DNA of 64,000 nucleotides, taken from contig NZ_JACWCT010000042.1 of the NCBI RefSeq assembly GCF_016613415.1, positions 25,697 through 89,696 of the forward strand, in the 5' to 3' direction. This document shows, one piece after another, positions 1-12,242 of the stretch (position 1 is the first letter of the stretch; the number at the start of each line of letters is the position of its first letter). The DNA comes from Methylobacterium ajmalii. Lineage in GTDB: Bacteria > Pseudomonadota > Alphaproteobacteria > Rhizobiales > Beijerinckiaceae. A model generated the notes under the pieces. It did no database searches, had not been told where the DNA came from, and was given only the letters and a program-made list of their open reading frames with translations. The position numbers and the translations under genes are program-made.

Positions 1-7
1 GGTTTCC

Positions 8-200
8 CCTCTCCCCGCGGGCGGGGAGAGGCCTTCACCCCCCTTGTCGGGGGTGAAGGAAGCCCGCAGGGCGAGGGTGAGGGGGTGTTTCCGGAGGAGT
101 CTCTTCCGGGGCCACCCCCTCACCCTCGCTCCGGCTACGCCTGCGCTCACTTCATCGACGACAAGGTCGATGAAGTCCTCTCCCCGCCCGCGGGGAGAGG
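8..200. repeat. 193-bp palindromic intergenic element, copy 1
   Basis: The element begins and ends with 24-nt inverted arms (8-31 and 177-200), each nearly palindromic itself (CCTCTCCCCGC, two central bases, then its complement). Inside are three more hairpins: 32-59 (CCTTCACCCCC with GGGGGTGAAGG), 71-87 with 113-129 (a 17-bp perfect stem) and 149-159 with 166-176 (ACTTCATCGAC with GTCGATGAAGT). It lies directly upstream of the NodT-type gene and encodes nothing convincing. It resembles a non-autonomous REP/MITE-type element. A second copy in the same orientation sits just after the gene. Confidence 0.85.
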
Positions 201-255
201 AGATTTCTTGCGCCATACTTTTTTTCAAACAGCCCTTCGCAGAGGGGGGAGGGTC

Positions 256-1737
256 ATGGGCGGCGCCTCGCACTTTGCGGCGGCGATCGTTCTCCCCCTG
301 GCGCTCGCCGGCTGCCTCGTCGGCCCCGACTATGCCCGCCCCACCGTCGAGACCCCGCCCGCCTTCAAGGAGGGCGGCGCGCGGCCGATGCCGCCGCGCA
401 ACTGGCGGCCGATCCGGCCCCGGGACGAGGTCGATCGCGGCGACTGGTGGCGGGTGTTCCGCGATCCCACCCTCGACCGGCTGATCCGCCTGGTCGACGT
501 CGACAACCAGACCCTGCGCGGCCAGGTCGCCGCCTACCGGCAGGCCCGCGCCCTGGTGCAGGAGGCCCGTGCCCAGCTGTTTCCGACGGCGCTCGGCGCC
601 CCCTCGATCGGCCGCACCAGCACCGGCGGGGTCGAGCGCACGGTCCTGACGCTGCAGGGCTCGGCGACCTGGGAGCTCGACCTGTTCGGCCGCATCCGCC
701 GCACGATCGAGAGCGACGTCGCCGCCGCCCAGGCGAGCGCCGCCGACATCGCCTCGGTGCGCCTGGCGCTCCAGACCCAACTCGCCACCGCCTATTACCA
801 GCTGCGCTACCAGGAGGCGCTGCAGCGGCTGCTGGAGCGCACCGCCCAGGCCTACCAGCGCTCGCTCGACATCGCGCAGAACCAGTACGCGGCCGGCGTC
901 GCCGCCCGCTCCGACGTCATCACCGCCCAGACCCAGCTCCAGACCACCCAGGCCAACGCCATCGCGGTCGGGCTGCAGCGGGCGAACCTGGAGCACGCCA
1001 TCGCGACGCTGATCGGCCGTCCGCCCTCCGAGGTGTCGCTCGCCCGCGGCACCCTGCCGTCGAGCCCGCCGGCCGTGCCGGTCAAGCTGCCCTCCGACCT
1101 CCTGGAGCGCCGGCCCGACGTGGCGCTGGCCGAGCGGACCGTCCAGGCGCAGAGCGCCCAGATCGGGGTCGCGGTCGCGGCGTTCTATCCCACCGTCACC
1201 CTGTCGGCGAGCGGCGGCATCACGGGCGATCCGGCGCGCAACTTCTTTGCCGCCGCGAACTCGTTCTGGTCGGTGGCGGCCTCCGGCAGCCAGGTGCTGT
1301 TCGACGGCGGTGCCCGCACCGCCGCCCTCCAGGCCGTCGAGGCGGCCTACGACGCGGCGGTCGCCAACTACCGCCAGACGGTGCTCACCGCCTTCCAGCA
1401 GGTCGAGAACGGGCTCGCCGGCCAGCGCATCCTCGCCCGCCAGCAGGGCGCGCAGGACCTCGCGGTGCAATCCTCGCGCCGGGCGGTGGAGATCGCGCTC
1501 AACGAGTACCGGGCCGGCACACAGAACTACACCACCGTCGTCACCGCCCAGGCGCTGGAACTCAACAACGAGGTCACGGCGCTCCAGGTCCGGCTCAACC
1601 GCTTCACCAACGCGGTGTCGCTGATCGGTGCGATCGGCGGCGGCTGGGACACCCGGAGCCTGCCGAGCGGCGAGGAGCTGAAGCAGTTCCAGCCCCTGCC
1701 GATCGACAGCGGCCAGGCGCCGCGGGTGGATGAGTGA
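256..1737 (+). CDS. NodT-type efflux outer-membrane lipoprotein
   Basis: Predicted 493-residue outer-membrane channel of the TolC/OprM/NodT family, the exit duct of tripartite RND or MFS efflux pumps. The chosen ATG gives a lipoprotein signal ending in the lipobox LAGC, with the lipidated Cys at residue 20, followed by the family signature VGPDYARP. Two outer-membrane-efflux repeats follow, with typical stretches such as ATWELDLFGRIRR and, near residue 385, GSQVLFDGGARTAAL. An upstream in-frame start at 85 would run through the palindromic repeat and bury the signal peptide, so it is rejected. No periplasmic adaptor or inner-membrane pump gene is adjacent; the gene stands alone between two repeat copies. 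The family is clear, the substrate unknown. Confidence 0.93.
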   Translation: MGGASHFAAAIVLPLALAGCLVGPDYARPTVETPPAFKEGGARPMPPRNWRPIRPRDEVDRGDWWRVFRDPTLDRLIRLVDVDNQTLRGQVAAYRQARALVQEARAQLFPTALGAPSIGRTSTGGVERTVLTLQGSATWELDLFGRIRRTIESDVAAAQASAADIASVRLALQTQLATAYYQLRYQEALQRLLERTAQAYQRSLDIAQNQYAAGVAARSDVITAQTQLQTTQANAIAVGLQRANLEHAIATLIGRPPSEVSLARGTLPSSPPAVPVKLPSDLLERRPDVALAERTVQAQSAQIGVAVAAFYPTVTLSASGGITGDPARNFFAAANSFWSVAASGSQVLFDGGARTAALQAVEAAYDAAVANYRQTVLTAFQQVENGLAGQRILARQQGAQDLAVQSSRRAVEIALNEYRAGTQNYTTVVTAQALELNNEVTALQVRLNRFTNAVSLIGAIGGGWDTRSLPSGEELKQFQPLPIDSGQAPRVDE

Positions 1738-1785
1738 GAGGGGGTCCACCTGATCCGCGCCGAGACCAGTTAAACGCGGGGTTCT

Positions 1786-1978
1786 CCTCTCCCCGCGGGC
1801 GGGGAGAGGCCTTCGCCCCCCTCGTCGGGGGTGAAGGAAGCCCGAAGGGCGAGGGTGAGGGGGTGTTGCCGGAGGAGCCTCATCCTGAAACACCCCCTCA
1901 CCCTCGCTTCGGCTGCGCCTCCGCTCACTTCATCGACGACAAGGTCGATGAAGTCCTCTCCCCGCCCGCGGGGAGAGG
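1786..1978. repeat. 193-bp palindromic intergenic element, copy 2
   Basis: This copy has the same length, orientation and order of hairpins as the one at 8-200. Its 24-nt arms (1786-1809 and 1955-1978) are identical to those of copy 1. Interior differences cluster in hairpin loops and around the central spacer. The 1738-2086 gap otherwise holds only the 5' leader of the next gene. Copies 1 and 2 bracket the NodT-type gene as direct repeats. Confidence 0.85.
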
Positions 1979-2086
1979 GGTTTGCGGCGATTTACCTTTT
2001 CCGGACCGCTCCACCCCCCGGTTCCCGCCCGCGCGCGAATGACCTAAACCGGTCCACCGGCGCACCGCCGCCCTATCTCCGAGCCG

Positions 2087-4923
<2,837 letters not shown>

Positions 4924-4957
4924 GCCTCCGGGGAGACGCCGCCGGAGACGCCCGCCC

Positions 4958-6349
4958 GTGACCCTGACGTTCGCCGCAGAGGCCTACGCGCCGCCGGTGC
5001 CGGACCTCGCCGAGCGGGTCGGCTGGCTCGGGCTCCTCGGCGCGTTCCGGCGCAACACCCTGGAGGCGTTTCCCCGCGCCTGCCTCGACGCCCCCGTGGT
5101 GACGATCCCGCTGCCCGGCGGCCGGATGGTGCTGCTCTCGACGCCGGCCGGCGCCCGCCACGTCCTGCTCACCGCCGCCGACGACTTCGAGCGCCTGCCC
5201 GCCGGCCGGCGGGTGCTCGGGCCGATCGCCGGGCGCGGCCTCGTGCTGGCCGACGGCGAGGCCTGGCGCCACCAGCGCCGGGTGCTGGCCCCCGCCTTCA
5301 CGCCCCGCACCCTGCCGCTCATGCTGCGCTTCGTCGCCCGCAGCGCGGAGGAATCCTGCCGCCGGCTGGAGGCGGGCCTCGGCGCTCCCGTCGACCTGCG
5401 GGGCGAGATGCAGCAGGTCGCCCTCGACATCGCGACGACCTCGATGTTCTCCCTCGAGACCGGTCCCCTCGGGGCGGAGATCCGGGCGCTGATCTCGGGC
5501 TATCTCGGCCGGCTCGGCCGGCCGACCGTCGCCGACTTCCTGCTGCCGCCGGCCTGGCCGACCCCGTCGAGCCCGCGCCGGGCGCTGTTTCGCCGCCGCT
5601 GGCTGAAGACCGTGCGGGCGGTGCTGGCGGCGCGGCGCGGGCAAAGGCAGGGGCAAGGGCCAGGGCAGGAGGACGGGATGCGCCGCGACGCGCCGCGGGA
5701 CCTGTTCGACCTCCTCGACGCGGCCCATGGCGACGCTCCCGGCGGGCTGCTCGCCGACGAGATCGGCACCCTGATCGTCGCCGGCCACGAGACCACCGCC
5801 TCGACGCTGTTCTGGGCCTGCACGCTGCTCGCCCGCGCGCCTGCCGTGCAGGACGCGCTCGCCGCGGAGGCGCGGGGCCTCGACCTCACGGAGGCGGGCG
5901 CCGCCGACGCCCTGCCGCATCTTCGCCTCGCCCGGGCCGTGGCGCAGGAGGCGCTGCGGCTCTATCCGCCGGTCTACGTCATCGCGCGGCGCGCGGCGCG
6001 GACGAGCACGGTCGAGGGCGTCACGGTCCCGGCGGGCAGCATCGTGATGGTCCCGACCTGGATCCTGCACCGCAACCCGCGCTGGTGGGACCGGCCGGCG
6101 GCCTTCGATCCCGGCCGCTTCCTCGACCGCCCGGAGCCGGACCGCTTCCTCTACCTGCCGTTCGGCGCCGGCCCCCGGATCTGCATCGGGGCGCAGCTGG
6201 CGCTGGCCGAGGCGACCCTGGTGCTGGCGCGGCTCGCGCGCGACTTCCGCCTCGCCCTCGACGGCAACCGTCCGGTCCTGCCGGTGGCGACGACGACCGT
6301 GCGGCCGGACCACGTGCCGCGCTTCCATCTGGCCCGCCGCGCCGGTTGA
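4958..6349 (+). CDS. cytochrome P450
   Basis: A 463-residue soluble cytochrome P450. The oxygen-binding I-helix motif AGHETTAS lies near residue 274, the K-helix ExxR in EALRLYPP near 330, and the haem-binding FGAGPRICIG at 402-411 with proximal ligand Cys409. The ExxR-P-P context and lack of any fused reductase suggest a class needing separate redox partners, which are not in the window. Overall layout resembles the CYP4/CYP102 haem-domain group of fatty-acid or terpenoid hydroxylases, but the substrate cannot be told. The start is GTG. A Gln/Gly-rich insertion (about residues 228-237) lies before the I-helix. A TetR regulator follows after 19 bases and may control it. Confidence 0.92.
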   Translation: MTLTFAAEAYAPPVPDLAERVGWLGLLGAFRRNTLEAFPRACLDAPVVTIPLPGGRMVLLSTPAGARHVLLTAADDFERLPAGRRVLGPIAGRGLVLADGEAWRHQRRVLAPAFTPRTLPLMLRFVARSAEESCRRLEAGLGAPVDLRGEMQQVALDIATTSMFSLETGPLGAEIRALISGYLGRLGRPTVADFLLPPAWPTPSSPRRALFRRRWLKTVRAVLAARRGQRQGQGPGQEDGMRRDAPRDLFDLLDAAHGDAPGGLLADEIGTLIVAGHETTASTLFWACTLLARAPAVQDALAAEARGLDLTEAGAADALPHLRLARAVAQEALRLYPPVYVIARRAARTSTVEGVTVPAGSIVMVPTWILHRNPRWWDRPAAFDPGRFLDRPEPDRFLYLPFGAGPRICIGAQLALAEATLVLARLARDFRLALDGNRPVLPVATTTVRPDHVPRFHLARRAG

Positions 6350-6368
6350 GCCTGCCGCCGGCGCCAAA

Positions 6369-7064
6369 ATGCATTATGGCAGCGGGGACCGACCGGCCCG
6401 GCCCCGTGAAGAGACAGACATCACCGTGCGACCCTGGCGCAGCGACCCGTCCGACCGGCGCGGCTACCATCACGGCAACCTCAAGGAGGCCCTGATCGAG
6501 GCCGCGCGCCGCTTCATCGCGGAGCGGGGCATCGGCGGCTTCACCCTGGTCGACGCGGCCCGCCTCGTCGGCGTCTCGCCGGCGGCGCTCTACCGCCACT
6601 TCCGCGGCCGCGAGGCGCTCCTGGAGGAGGTCGCCGAGCGCGGCTTCACCGAGCTGGCCGAGCGGCTCGCCCGCGCGCTGCGCGGCCCCGGCACGCCGCT
6701 CGAACGCTTCACCCGCATGGGCGAGGCCTACCTGACCTTCGCCGAGGAGGAGCCGGGCTACTATGCGGCGATCTTCGAGGCCCGGCCCGTCGGCCCGGAC
6801 GGCTGCAAGCCGGTCCAGGCGGCGCGGGACCGGAACGCCTTCGAGCTCCTGGTCGAGGCCCTGCGGACGACCTTCCCGGACGGGTTCTCGGCCGGCGTCG
6901 ATCCGCGCTTCGTCGCCCTCGAGGTCTGGGCGCTCTCCCACGGCATCGCGACCCTCGCCGCCGCCGGCCGGCTGCCGACCGGGCCGGGCCTGCCGAGCAA
7001 GTACGACCTCCTGCGCGCCGGCGTCGTCGCCATGGTGCACGGGGCGACGGCGCGGGCGGGGTAG
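6369..7064 (+). CDS. TetR/AcrR-family regulator with WHG-type C-terminal domain
   Basis: A DNA-binding repressor-type protein of 231 residues from the ATG. The helix-turn-helix is clear in FTLVDAARLVGVSPAALYRHF after the typical lead-in RGYHHGNLKEALIEAA. The C-terminal half contains YYAAIFEAR and WALSHGIATL, as in the TetR_C_33/WHG group. The start could instead be the GTG at 6426, which removes a proline/arginine-rich lead and has a GAAGAGA stretch upstream. It is co-oriented with the P450 gene 19 bases upstream, so the two probably share a transcript and the regulator may sense a P450 substrate. Target and ligand are unknown. Confidence 0.88.
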   Translation: MHYGSGDRPARPREETDITVRPWRSDPSDRRGYHHGNLKEALIEAARRFIAERGIGGFTLVDAARLVGVSPAALYRHFRGREALLEEVAERGFTELAERLARALRGPGTPLERFTRMGEAYLTFAEEEPGYYAAIFEARPVGPDGCKPVQAARDRNAFELLVEALRTTFPDGFSAGVDPRFVALEVWALSHGIATLAAAGRLPTGPGLPSKYDLLRAGVVAMVHGATARAG

Positions 7065-7116
7065 GCGGCTCGGATCGCGGGGCATTTTCAGCCCATTCGG
7101 CGCTCATCCTGTCCTC

Positions 7117-7133
7117 CACCTCATCCTGAGGTG
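7117..7133. terminator. short hairpin between convergent genes
   Basis: CACCTCA and TGAGGTG form a 7-bp perfect stem with loop TCC. It lies between the convergent tetR and sulP genes and has no T-run, so it may be a weak bidirectional terminator or the remnant of a short palindromic repeat. The rest of 7065-7186 shows nothing else. Confidence 0.4.
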
Positions 7134-7186
7134 CGGGTGGGCGGAAACCAAACCTCCCACCACGCGCTGCCGGATCAAGCGGCCGC

Positions 7187-8662
7187 TCAATGCCCCGAGG
7201 CGAGCGCCGCCCCCGGCTTGTCGTGGGTCCCGAGCTTCTCGACCAGCGTCGCCGAGGCCGCGTTGAGGCCGACGATCTCTACCGGCACGTCGTGGTGGCG
7301 GAACTTCAGCACCACCCGGTCGAGGGCGTTGACGGCGGTGAGGTCCCAGAAATGGGCCTGCGTCAGGTCGATCGCGACGCGCCCCAGGTCGTCCTCGCGG
7401 AAGTCGAAGCCGGCGTGGAAGGCTTCTGCCGTGGCAAAGAAGATCTGGCCCGTCACCCGGTAGGTGCGGACGGCGCCCTCGCGCGACGAGGTGATGGCGA
7501 AGAACCGCGTGACCTTGTGGGCGAAGAACAGCCCGCTCAGCACCACGCCGAACAGCACGCCCTTGGCGAGGTCGTGGGTGGCGACCACCACCGCGACGGT
7601 CCCGAGCATGACGATGCTCGACGTGGTCGGATGGGTGAGGAGGGTCCGGATCGAGCGCCACTGGAAGGTGTTGATCGACACCATGATCATCACGGCGACG
7701 AGCGCCGCCATCGGGATCTGGGCCACGTAGGGGCCGAGCACCACGATCAGGAACAGCAGGAAGGCGCCGGCCCACAGGGTCGAGAGCCGGCCGCGGCCGC
7801 CCGACGAGACGTTGATCACCGACTGGCCGATCATCGCGCAGCCGGCCATGCCGCCGAACAGGCCGGCGGTGACGTTGGCGAGGCCCTGGCCGGCGCATTC
7901 GCGGTTCTTGTTCGAGGTCGTGTCGGTGCGCTCGTCGACGATCGCGGCGGTCATCAGGCTCTCGAGCAGGCCGACCATCGACAGCGTCAGCGCGTAGGGC
8001 AGGATGATCCGCAGGGTCTCGAGGGTGAGCGGCACCTGGGGCAGGGCGAAGCTCGGCAACTCGCTCGGCAGCGCGCCCATGTCGCCGACGGTGCGGATGC
8101 CGAGGCCGAGGCTCATCGACAGCGCGGTGAGGAGCACGATGGTGACGAGCGCCGAGGGTACGGCCTTGGTGAGGTAGGGCAGGCCGTAGATCAGCGCGAG
8201 GCCGGCGGCGGTCATCGCGTAGACGATCGGCCCGCGGCCGAGCAGCTCGGGCATCTGGGCCATGAAGATCAGGATGGCGAGCGCGTTGACGAAGCCGGTG
8301 ACGACCGAGCGCGAGACGAAGCGCATCAGGTTGCCGAGCCGGAGCGCGCCCGCGGCGAGCTGGATCAGGCCGGTCAGGATCGTCGCGGCGAAGAGGTAGC
8401 CGAGGCCGTGGTCCTTCACCAGCGTCGTCATCACCAGCGCCATCGCGCCGGTGGCGGCCGAGATCATCGCCGGGCGCCCGCCCGCGATGGCGGTGACGAC
8501 CGCGATGCAGAACGAGGCGTAGAGCCCGACCTTCGGGTCGACCCCGGCGATGATCGAGAAGGCGATCGCCTCGGGGATGAGGGCGAGCGCCACGACGGTG
8601 CCGGCCAGGATTTCGCGCGTGACGTCGGGCGCCCATTCGCGCCGGAGGCGGACGAGATTCAT
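7187..8662 (-). CDS. SulP-family anion transporter with STAS domain
   Basis: An inner-membrane SLC26/SulP transporter for sulfate, bicarbonate or similar anions, 491 residues from the chosen ATG. Ten or more hydrophobic segments fill the first 370 residues, beginning with [19 protein letters not shown], and the family stretch [19 protein letters not shown] lies near residue 225. A cytoplasmic STAS domain ends the protein ([19 protein letters not shown]). The longer reading frame to a GTG at 8734 adds 24 basic residues before [10 protein letters not shown]; the ATG at 8662 is preferred because the conserved region begins there. The gene is transcribed alone, with its stop facing tetR. Confidence 0.93.
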   Translation of the reverse strand: MNLVRLRREWAPDVTREILAGTVVALALIPEAIAFSIIAGVDPKVGLYASFCIAVVTAIAGGRPAMISAATGAMALVMTTLVKDHGLGYLFAATILTGLIQLAAGALRLGNLMRFVSRSVVTGFVNALAILIFMAQMPELLGRGPIVYAMTAAGLALIYGLPYLTKAVPSALVTIVLLTALSMSLGLGIRTVGDMGALPSELPSFALPQVPLTLETLRIILPYALTLSMVGLLESLMTAAIVDERTDTTSNKNRECAGQGLANVTAGLFGGMAGCAMIGQSVINVSSGGRGRLSTLWAGAFLLFLIVVLGPYVAQIPMAALVAVMIMVSINTFQWRSIRTLLTHPTTSSIVMLGTVAVVVATHDLAKGVLFGVVLSGLFFAHKVTRFFAITSSREGAVRTYRVTGQIFFATAEAFHAGFDFREDDLGRVAIDLTQAHFWDLTAVNALDRVVLKFRHHDVPVEIVGLNAASATLVEKLGTHDKPGAALASGH

Positions 8663-8927
8663 GGAGTGTGAGCTTTCGGGACGAGGCGCGACGAGGCGCG
8701 CGAGGACGACCCGCCGCGCAGGGCGGACGGGCACAGAGAACGGGCGTGGAGAGAGGACGCGGGAGAGCGGGGCGCTACGGCGGCGTGGGCCGCGAGACCA
8801 GTCTGGCTCGATCCTGCATCATGGGTTGTGCCCTAGCACGGAGTTTCGCTGCGCCGCAACCGGAGGGCGGGAATAAACTCACGGCCCGCGGACGAAGCAA
8901 CCGGGGCGATGATGGCGCGGGCCTTCG

Positions 8928-9117
8928 CCTCTCCCCGCGGGCGGGGAGAGGGCCGTGTCGCCGTGCAGGGGACACGGCAAGCGCAGGCGAAGCCGAAGCG
9001 AGGGTGAGGGGGTCTCTCCGAATGAGGCTCTTCCGGAAACACCCCCTCACCCACGGCTACCGCCTCGCTGTGTTCCTTGAACAGGAACACAGCCCTCTCC
9101 CCGCCCGCGGGGAGAGG
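8928..9117. repeat. 190-bp palindromic intergenic element, copy 3 (variant stems)
   Basis: The same 24-nt terminal arms (8928-8951 and 9094-9117) and central stem (9002-9013 with 9041-9052) as copies 1 and 2. Two inner hairpins keep their position but have unrelated sequences: GCCGTGTC/GACACGGC at 8952-8959 and 8971-8978, and GCTGTGTTCC/GGAACACAGC at 9067-9076 and 9084-9093. Structure is thus kept while sequence changes. It fills most of the 8663-9194 gap between the divergently placed ends of sulP (5') and hpnN (3'). The rest of that gap holds only the sulP leader and the hpnN terminator. Confidence 0.85.
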
Positions 9118-9136
9118 CGAAACCCGCGCCATCATG

Positions 9137-9167
9137 GAAAAGCCCGCCCCTCGGCGGAGGGACGGGC
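9137..9167 (-). terminator. rho-independent terminator after hpnN
   Basis: Arms 9142-9152 and 9157-9167 (11 bp, one G-T wobble) close on a GGCG loop. On the minus strand the hairpin is followed by TTTTCC. It stands about 28 bases beyond the hpnN stop. Confidence 0.75.
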
Positions 9168-9194
9168 CTTGTCGTTTGCTGAGCGGGCCGGCCC

Positions 9195-11840
9195 TCAGGC
9201 CGGGATCAGCGGATCCCGCCGCGCGGCATTCTCCGGCGCCCCGTCCTTGGCCTTCTGCTTCGGCGGCGGCCCGAGGAAGGCCGGGACGATGAAGAAGGCG
9301 GCCACCAGGGTGAAGAACAGCGACAGGGCGAGGAGCTTGCCCATGCTGGCGGTGCCCGGGTGGCTCGACAGGACCAGCGAGCCGAAGGCGGTGCCGGTGG
9401 TGAGCGCCGAGAAGAAGATCGCCCGGGTCAGGCTCGAGGCCAGCATGTCGGCGACGCCGGCCCGCCAGGCGATCACGTAGTAGATGTGGAACGCCACGCC
9501 CACCGCCAGCATCAGCGGCAGCGCGATGATGTTGGCGAAGTTGAGCGGCATGCCGATCAGGTAGAGCGCCTCCAGCGTCCACAGGGTGGCGAGCACCAGC
9601 GGGCCGAGCGCCATGGCGACGTCCCAGGGGCGGCGCAGGGCCACCGACAGGATGATGAAGATCGAGAGCAGGGCCAGGAGGCCGGCCTCGACGAAGGCGC
9701 CGAGGATCGTGTGGCTCGACCGCGTGGTGGCGACCGGCGCGCCGGTCGCGTGCGGGGCCACGCTCAGGACCTCCTTGGAGAACTGGCGCAGGACCGCGTT
9801 GTCGTTCGAGTTGCCCTTCGGCTGCACCTCGATCCGGGCCTTGCCGTCGGCGGCGATCCAGTCGGAGCGGATCTGCGCCGGCAGGTTCTCGAGCGTGACC
9901 TTCTCGGGCGAGAGCAGGCCGCGCAGGCGGGTGAGCAGCGCCTTGAGGTTCGGCACCGTCGCGGCGGCGGCGGCCTCGCGCACCGACGGCTCGGCGCCGG
10001 CGAGCCGGTCGAGGGTGTCGGTGAAGCCCTGGATGGTGGCGAGCGGACCGGAGGCGGCGGCGCCCTGCGGGGCGCCTTGCGTGATGCCGCGCAAAGCCGC
10101 GACCGCGTTGCGGATCGCCGTCACCACCTCGCGGTCGTTGGGGGCCGGGGCGACCCGGGGCGGGTTCAGCACCGGACCCATCACCTGGGCGGCGTCCTCG
10201 ATGGTCGCGAGCTTCTGGTCCTGGTCGGGCGGGACGAAGGTGTCGATGTCGATCACCCCGGAGACGCTCGGCAGCGCGGTGAGCCGCTTCACCATCGGGG
10301 CGATGGCGTCGCGGTTGGGCACGATCACGTCGATGGTGTTGGGGCTGGTCTTCGGGTCCTTGGTCAGGTCGAGATAGGTCGCGACCGATTCCACCTTGGC
10401 GCTGCGCAGGTGCATCGGGTTCGAGTCGAACGGCAGCCAGTAGAGCAGCGGCAGGCCCGCCACCGTGACGAGGCCGGTGAGCACCAGGACGAGCTTGCGG
10501 TTCGCGAGGATCCAGTGGTCGACCGAGGCCATGCCGGCGGTGCCGACCTCCTGCTTCTCGCCCGGCGGCCGCAGCACGGCGATCAGCGCCGGCAGCATGG
10601 TGAGGGAGAACAGGTAGGCGACGATCATGCCGGCGCCGGCGATCAGGCCGAGCTCGGACACGCCGCGGAAGTCGGTCGGGAGGAACGAGAAGAAGCCGGC
10701 GAGCAGCGACACCGCGGCGAGCGTCAGCGACCAGCCGACGCCGCGGGCGGCCGAGCGGATCGCCCGTTCGAGGTTCTCCTCGGTGAAGCGGTCGGCGCGG
10801 TAGCGCACCGCGAACTGGATGCCGAAATCGATGCCGAGGCCGACGAACAGGGCCGCGAAGGCGACCGAGATCGGGTTCAGCTCGCCGACCATCAGGAGGC
10901 CGAGCGCCGCCGTGACGATGAGCCCCGCGAAGGTGGTGATCAGCACCGCAACGACGAGGCTGCCGGAGCGCAGCGCCAGCCACAGGAACAGCACGATGGC
11001 GCCGCCGGTGACCGAGTAGTTCAGCGCCGCGTCGTCGGCGAGCGTCGCGAACTCGTCGTCCGCCACCGCGACCTGGCCGGTCAGGCGCACCCGCACGCCG
11101 TTGGCCTCTGTCAGGCCGAGGCTCCGGGCGGTCTCGCGGATCAGCTGGCTCGCCTTCTCGCCGGGCTGGAGGGCGTCGTAGTCGAGGACCGGCTGGGCGA
11201 TGACGAAGCGGCGCAGGTCGCCGGGCTCCGCCTTGCCGCCCGACAGGAGCAGCTGCCACGACAGCTGAGCCCGCTCGCCCTTGAGGACGCGGTCGAAGAC
11301 CTCCTTCATCTGGCCCATCGGGCCGACGAGGTCGTCGGGCTTGGCCTGGCCGGCCTTCACCCCCTGCGCCCCCATCACCATCGCCTGCATGATGCCGCGC
11401 AGGGACGGGTCGGCCGAGAGCGGCCCGAGCAGGCCCTGCTGCTGGATCAGCTTCTCGGTCGTCTGCTCCAGGTCCTTCTGGGGCATCAGCAGGAGGCCGT
11501 TCTTGTCGAAGAACGGGCCGCCGTCGGGCCGGTAGACGACCGGCAGCAGGTCCTTGTGGGTCGAGAGCGCCTTGGTCAGGCGGTTCGCCGCCTCCTCGGC
11601 CTGTTCCGGGGTCTGCCCGTCGACCACCGCCACGAGCAGGTTGCTGCGCTGCGGAAAGGTCTTCTCGAACTGGATCTCGTCCTGGCGCCAGGGCACGTCC
11701 GGCGTGATCAGGCGCTCGACGTCGGTGTTGATGCGGAAGAGGTGCGCCGCCGTGCCGGCGCTCGCGACGGTGAGCAGCAGCGCGGCCACGAGGACGAGCC
11801 AGCGCCGGTGTACGGAAAACGCCACGAGCCGTTCGATCAC
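9195..11840 (-). CDS. hpnN: hopanoid transporter HpnN (RND superfamily)
   Basis: An 881-residue RND-family inner-membrane protein of the HpnN/MmpL-like group, which moves hopanoids to the outer membrane. After the N-terminal membrane helix comes a large periplasmic loop (INTDVERLITPDVPWRQDE onward), then a block of helices containing FVGLGIDFGIQFAVRYR, the RND motif preceding a conserved Asp pair. A second periplasmic loop and a second helix block (MLAVGVAFHIYYVIAWRAG) follow, so the two-fold RND layout is complete. It is divergent from ispH-hpnH in a hopanoid neighbourhood, which supports HpnN over a generic exporter. It ends with PPPKQKAKD and a short polar tail. Confidence 0.93.
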   Translation of the reverse strand: MIERLVAFSVHRRWLVLVAALLLTVASAGTAAHLFRINTDVERLITPDVPWRQDEIQFEKTFPQRSNLLVAVVDGQTPEQAEEAANRLTKALSTHKDLLPVVYRPDGGPFFDKNGLLLMPQKDLEQTTEKLIQQQGLLGPLSADPSLRGIMQAMVMGAQGVKAGQAKPDDLVGPMGQMKEVFDRVLKGERAQLSWQLLLSGGKAEPGDLRRFVIAQPVLDYDALQPGEKASQLIRETARSLGLTEANGVRVRLTGQVAVADDEFATLADDAALNYSVTGGAIVLFLWLALRSGSLVVAVLITTFAGLIVTAALGLLMVGELNPISVAFAALFVGLGIDFGIQFAVRYRADRFTEENLERAIRSAARGVGWSLTLAAVSLLAGFFSFLPTDFRGVSELGLIAGAGMIVAYLFSLTMLPALIAVLRPPGEKQEVGTAGMASVDHWILANRKLVLVLTGLVTVAGLPLLYWLPFDSNPMHLRSAKVESVATYLDLTKDPKTSPNTIDVIVPNRDAIAPMVKRLTALPSVSGVIDIDTFVPPDQDQKLATIEDAAQVMGPVLNPPRVAPAPNDREVVTAIRNAVAALRGITQGAPQGAAASGPLATIQGFTDTLDRLAGAEPSVREAAAAATVPNLKALLTRLRGLLSPEKVTLENLPAQIRSDWIAADGKARIEVQPKGNSNDNAVLRQFSKEVLSVAPHATGAPVATTRSSHTILGAFVEAGLLALLSIFIILSVALRRPWDVAMALGPLVLATLWTLEALYLIGMPLNFANIIALPLMLAVGVAFHIYYVIAWRAGVADMLASSLTRAIFFSALTTGTAFGSLVLSSHPGTASMGKLLALSLFFTLVAAFFIVPAFLGPPPKQKAKDGAPENAARRDPLIPA

Positions 11841-12242
11841 GATGCGAAGCCTGCCTCTAGCTCGCGGGCCGCGCGGCGGAATGCGGCGGCCCGGTGGAAT
11901 CCCCTGGATCGGTCCGGCCCGTCGGCCGGTGCGGCGACGGTCCCCGCGGGCCCGCGCCGGCCGGGACCAGTATAGCGCGCAGGGCGGCGGCGCCCATGGT
12001 CACGGCCCACAACCCGCCTCGCTCCTGTACCGGAAGCGCGTCAGTGGGGCGCTAGGTAATGACCCGCAGGCCCGATTGCAACGCGTTGGGCGCAAACGCA
12101 TCCCCGGCCCGGACGGCCGTCCGGGCGCGCCGCCGCGGCGCGCCCGCGGCTTTACCGGGCCGCCGGCCCCACCCTACACCTCGGCGGGACGGCCGGGTTC
12201 CGCCCGGCGGGACAGGTCCCGGAACGGAGGCGCGGAGGGCGA
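11841..12242. other. gene-free divergent region between hpnN and ispH
   Basis: No gene is supported here. The stretch must hold both divergent promoters. It contains several perfect GC palindromes: CAACGCGTTG at 12079-12088, CCGGACGGCCGTCCGG at 12109-12124, and a GGGCGCGCC/GGCGCGCCC hairpin immediately after. The first, within TTGCAACGCGTTGGGCGCAA, is the best candidate operator; the others may be chance in such GC-rich DNA. No good -10/-35 pair was found. Confidence 0.4.
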
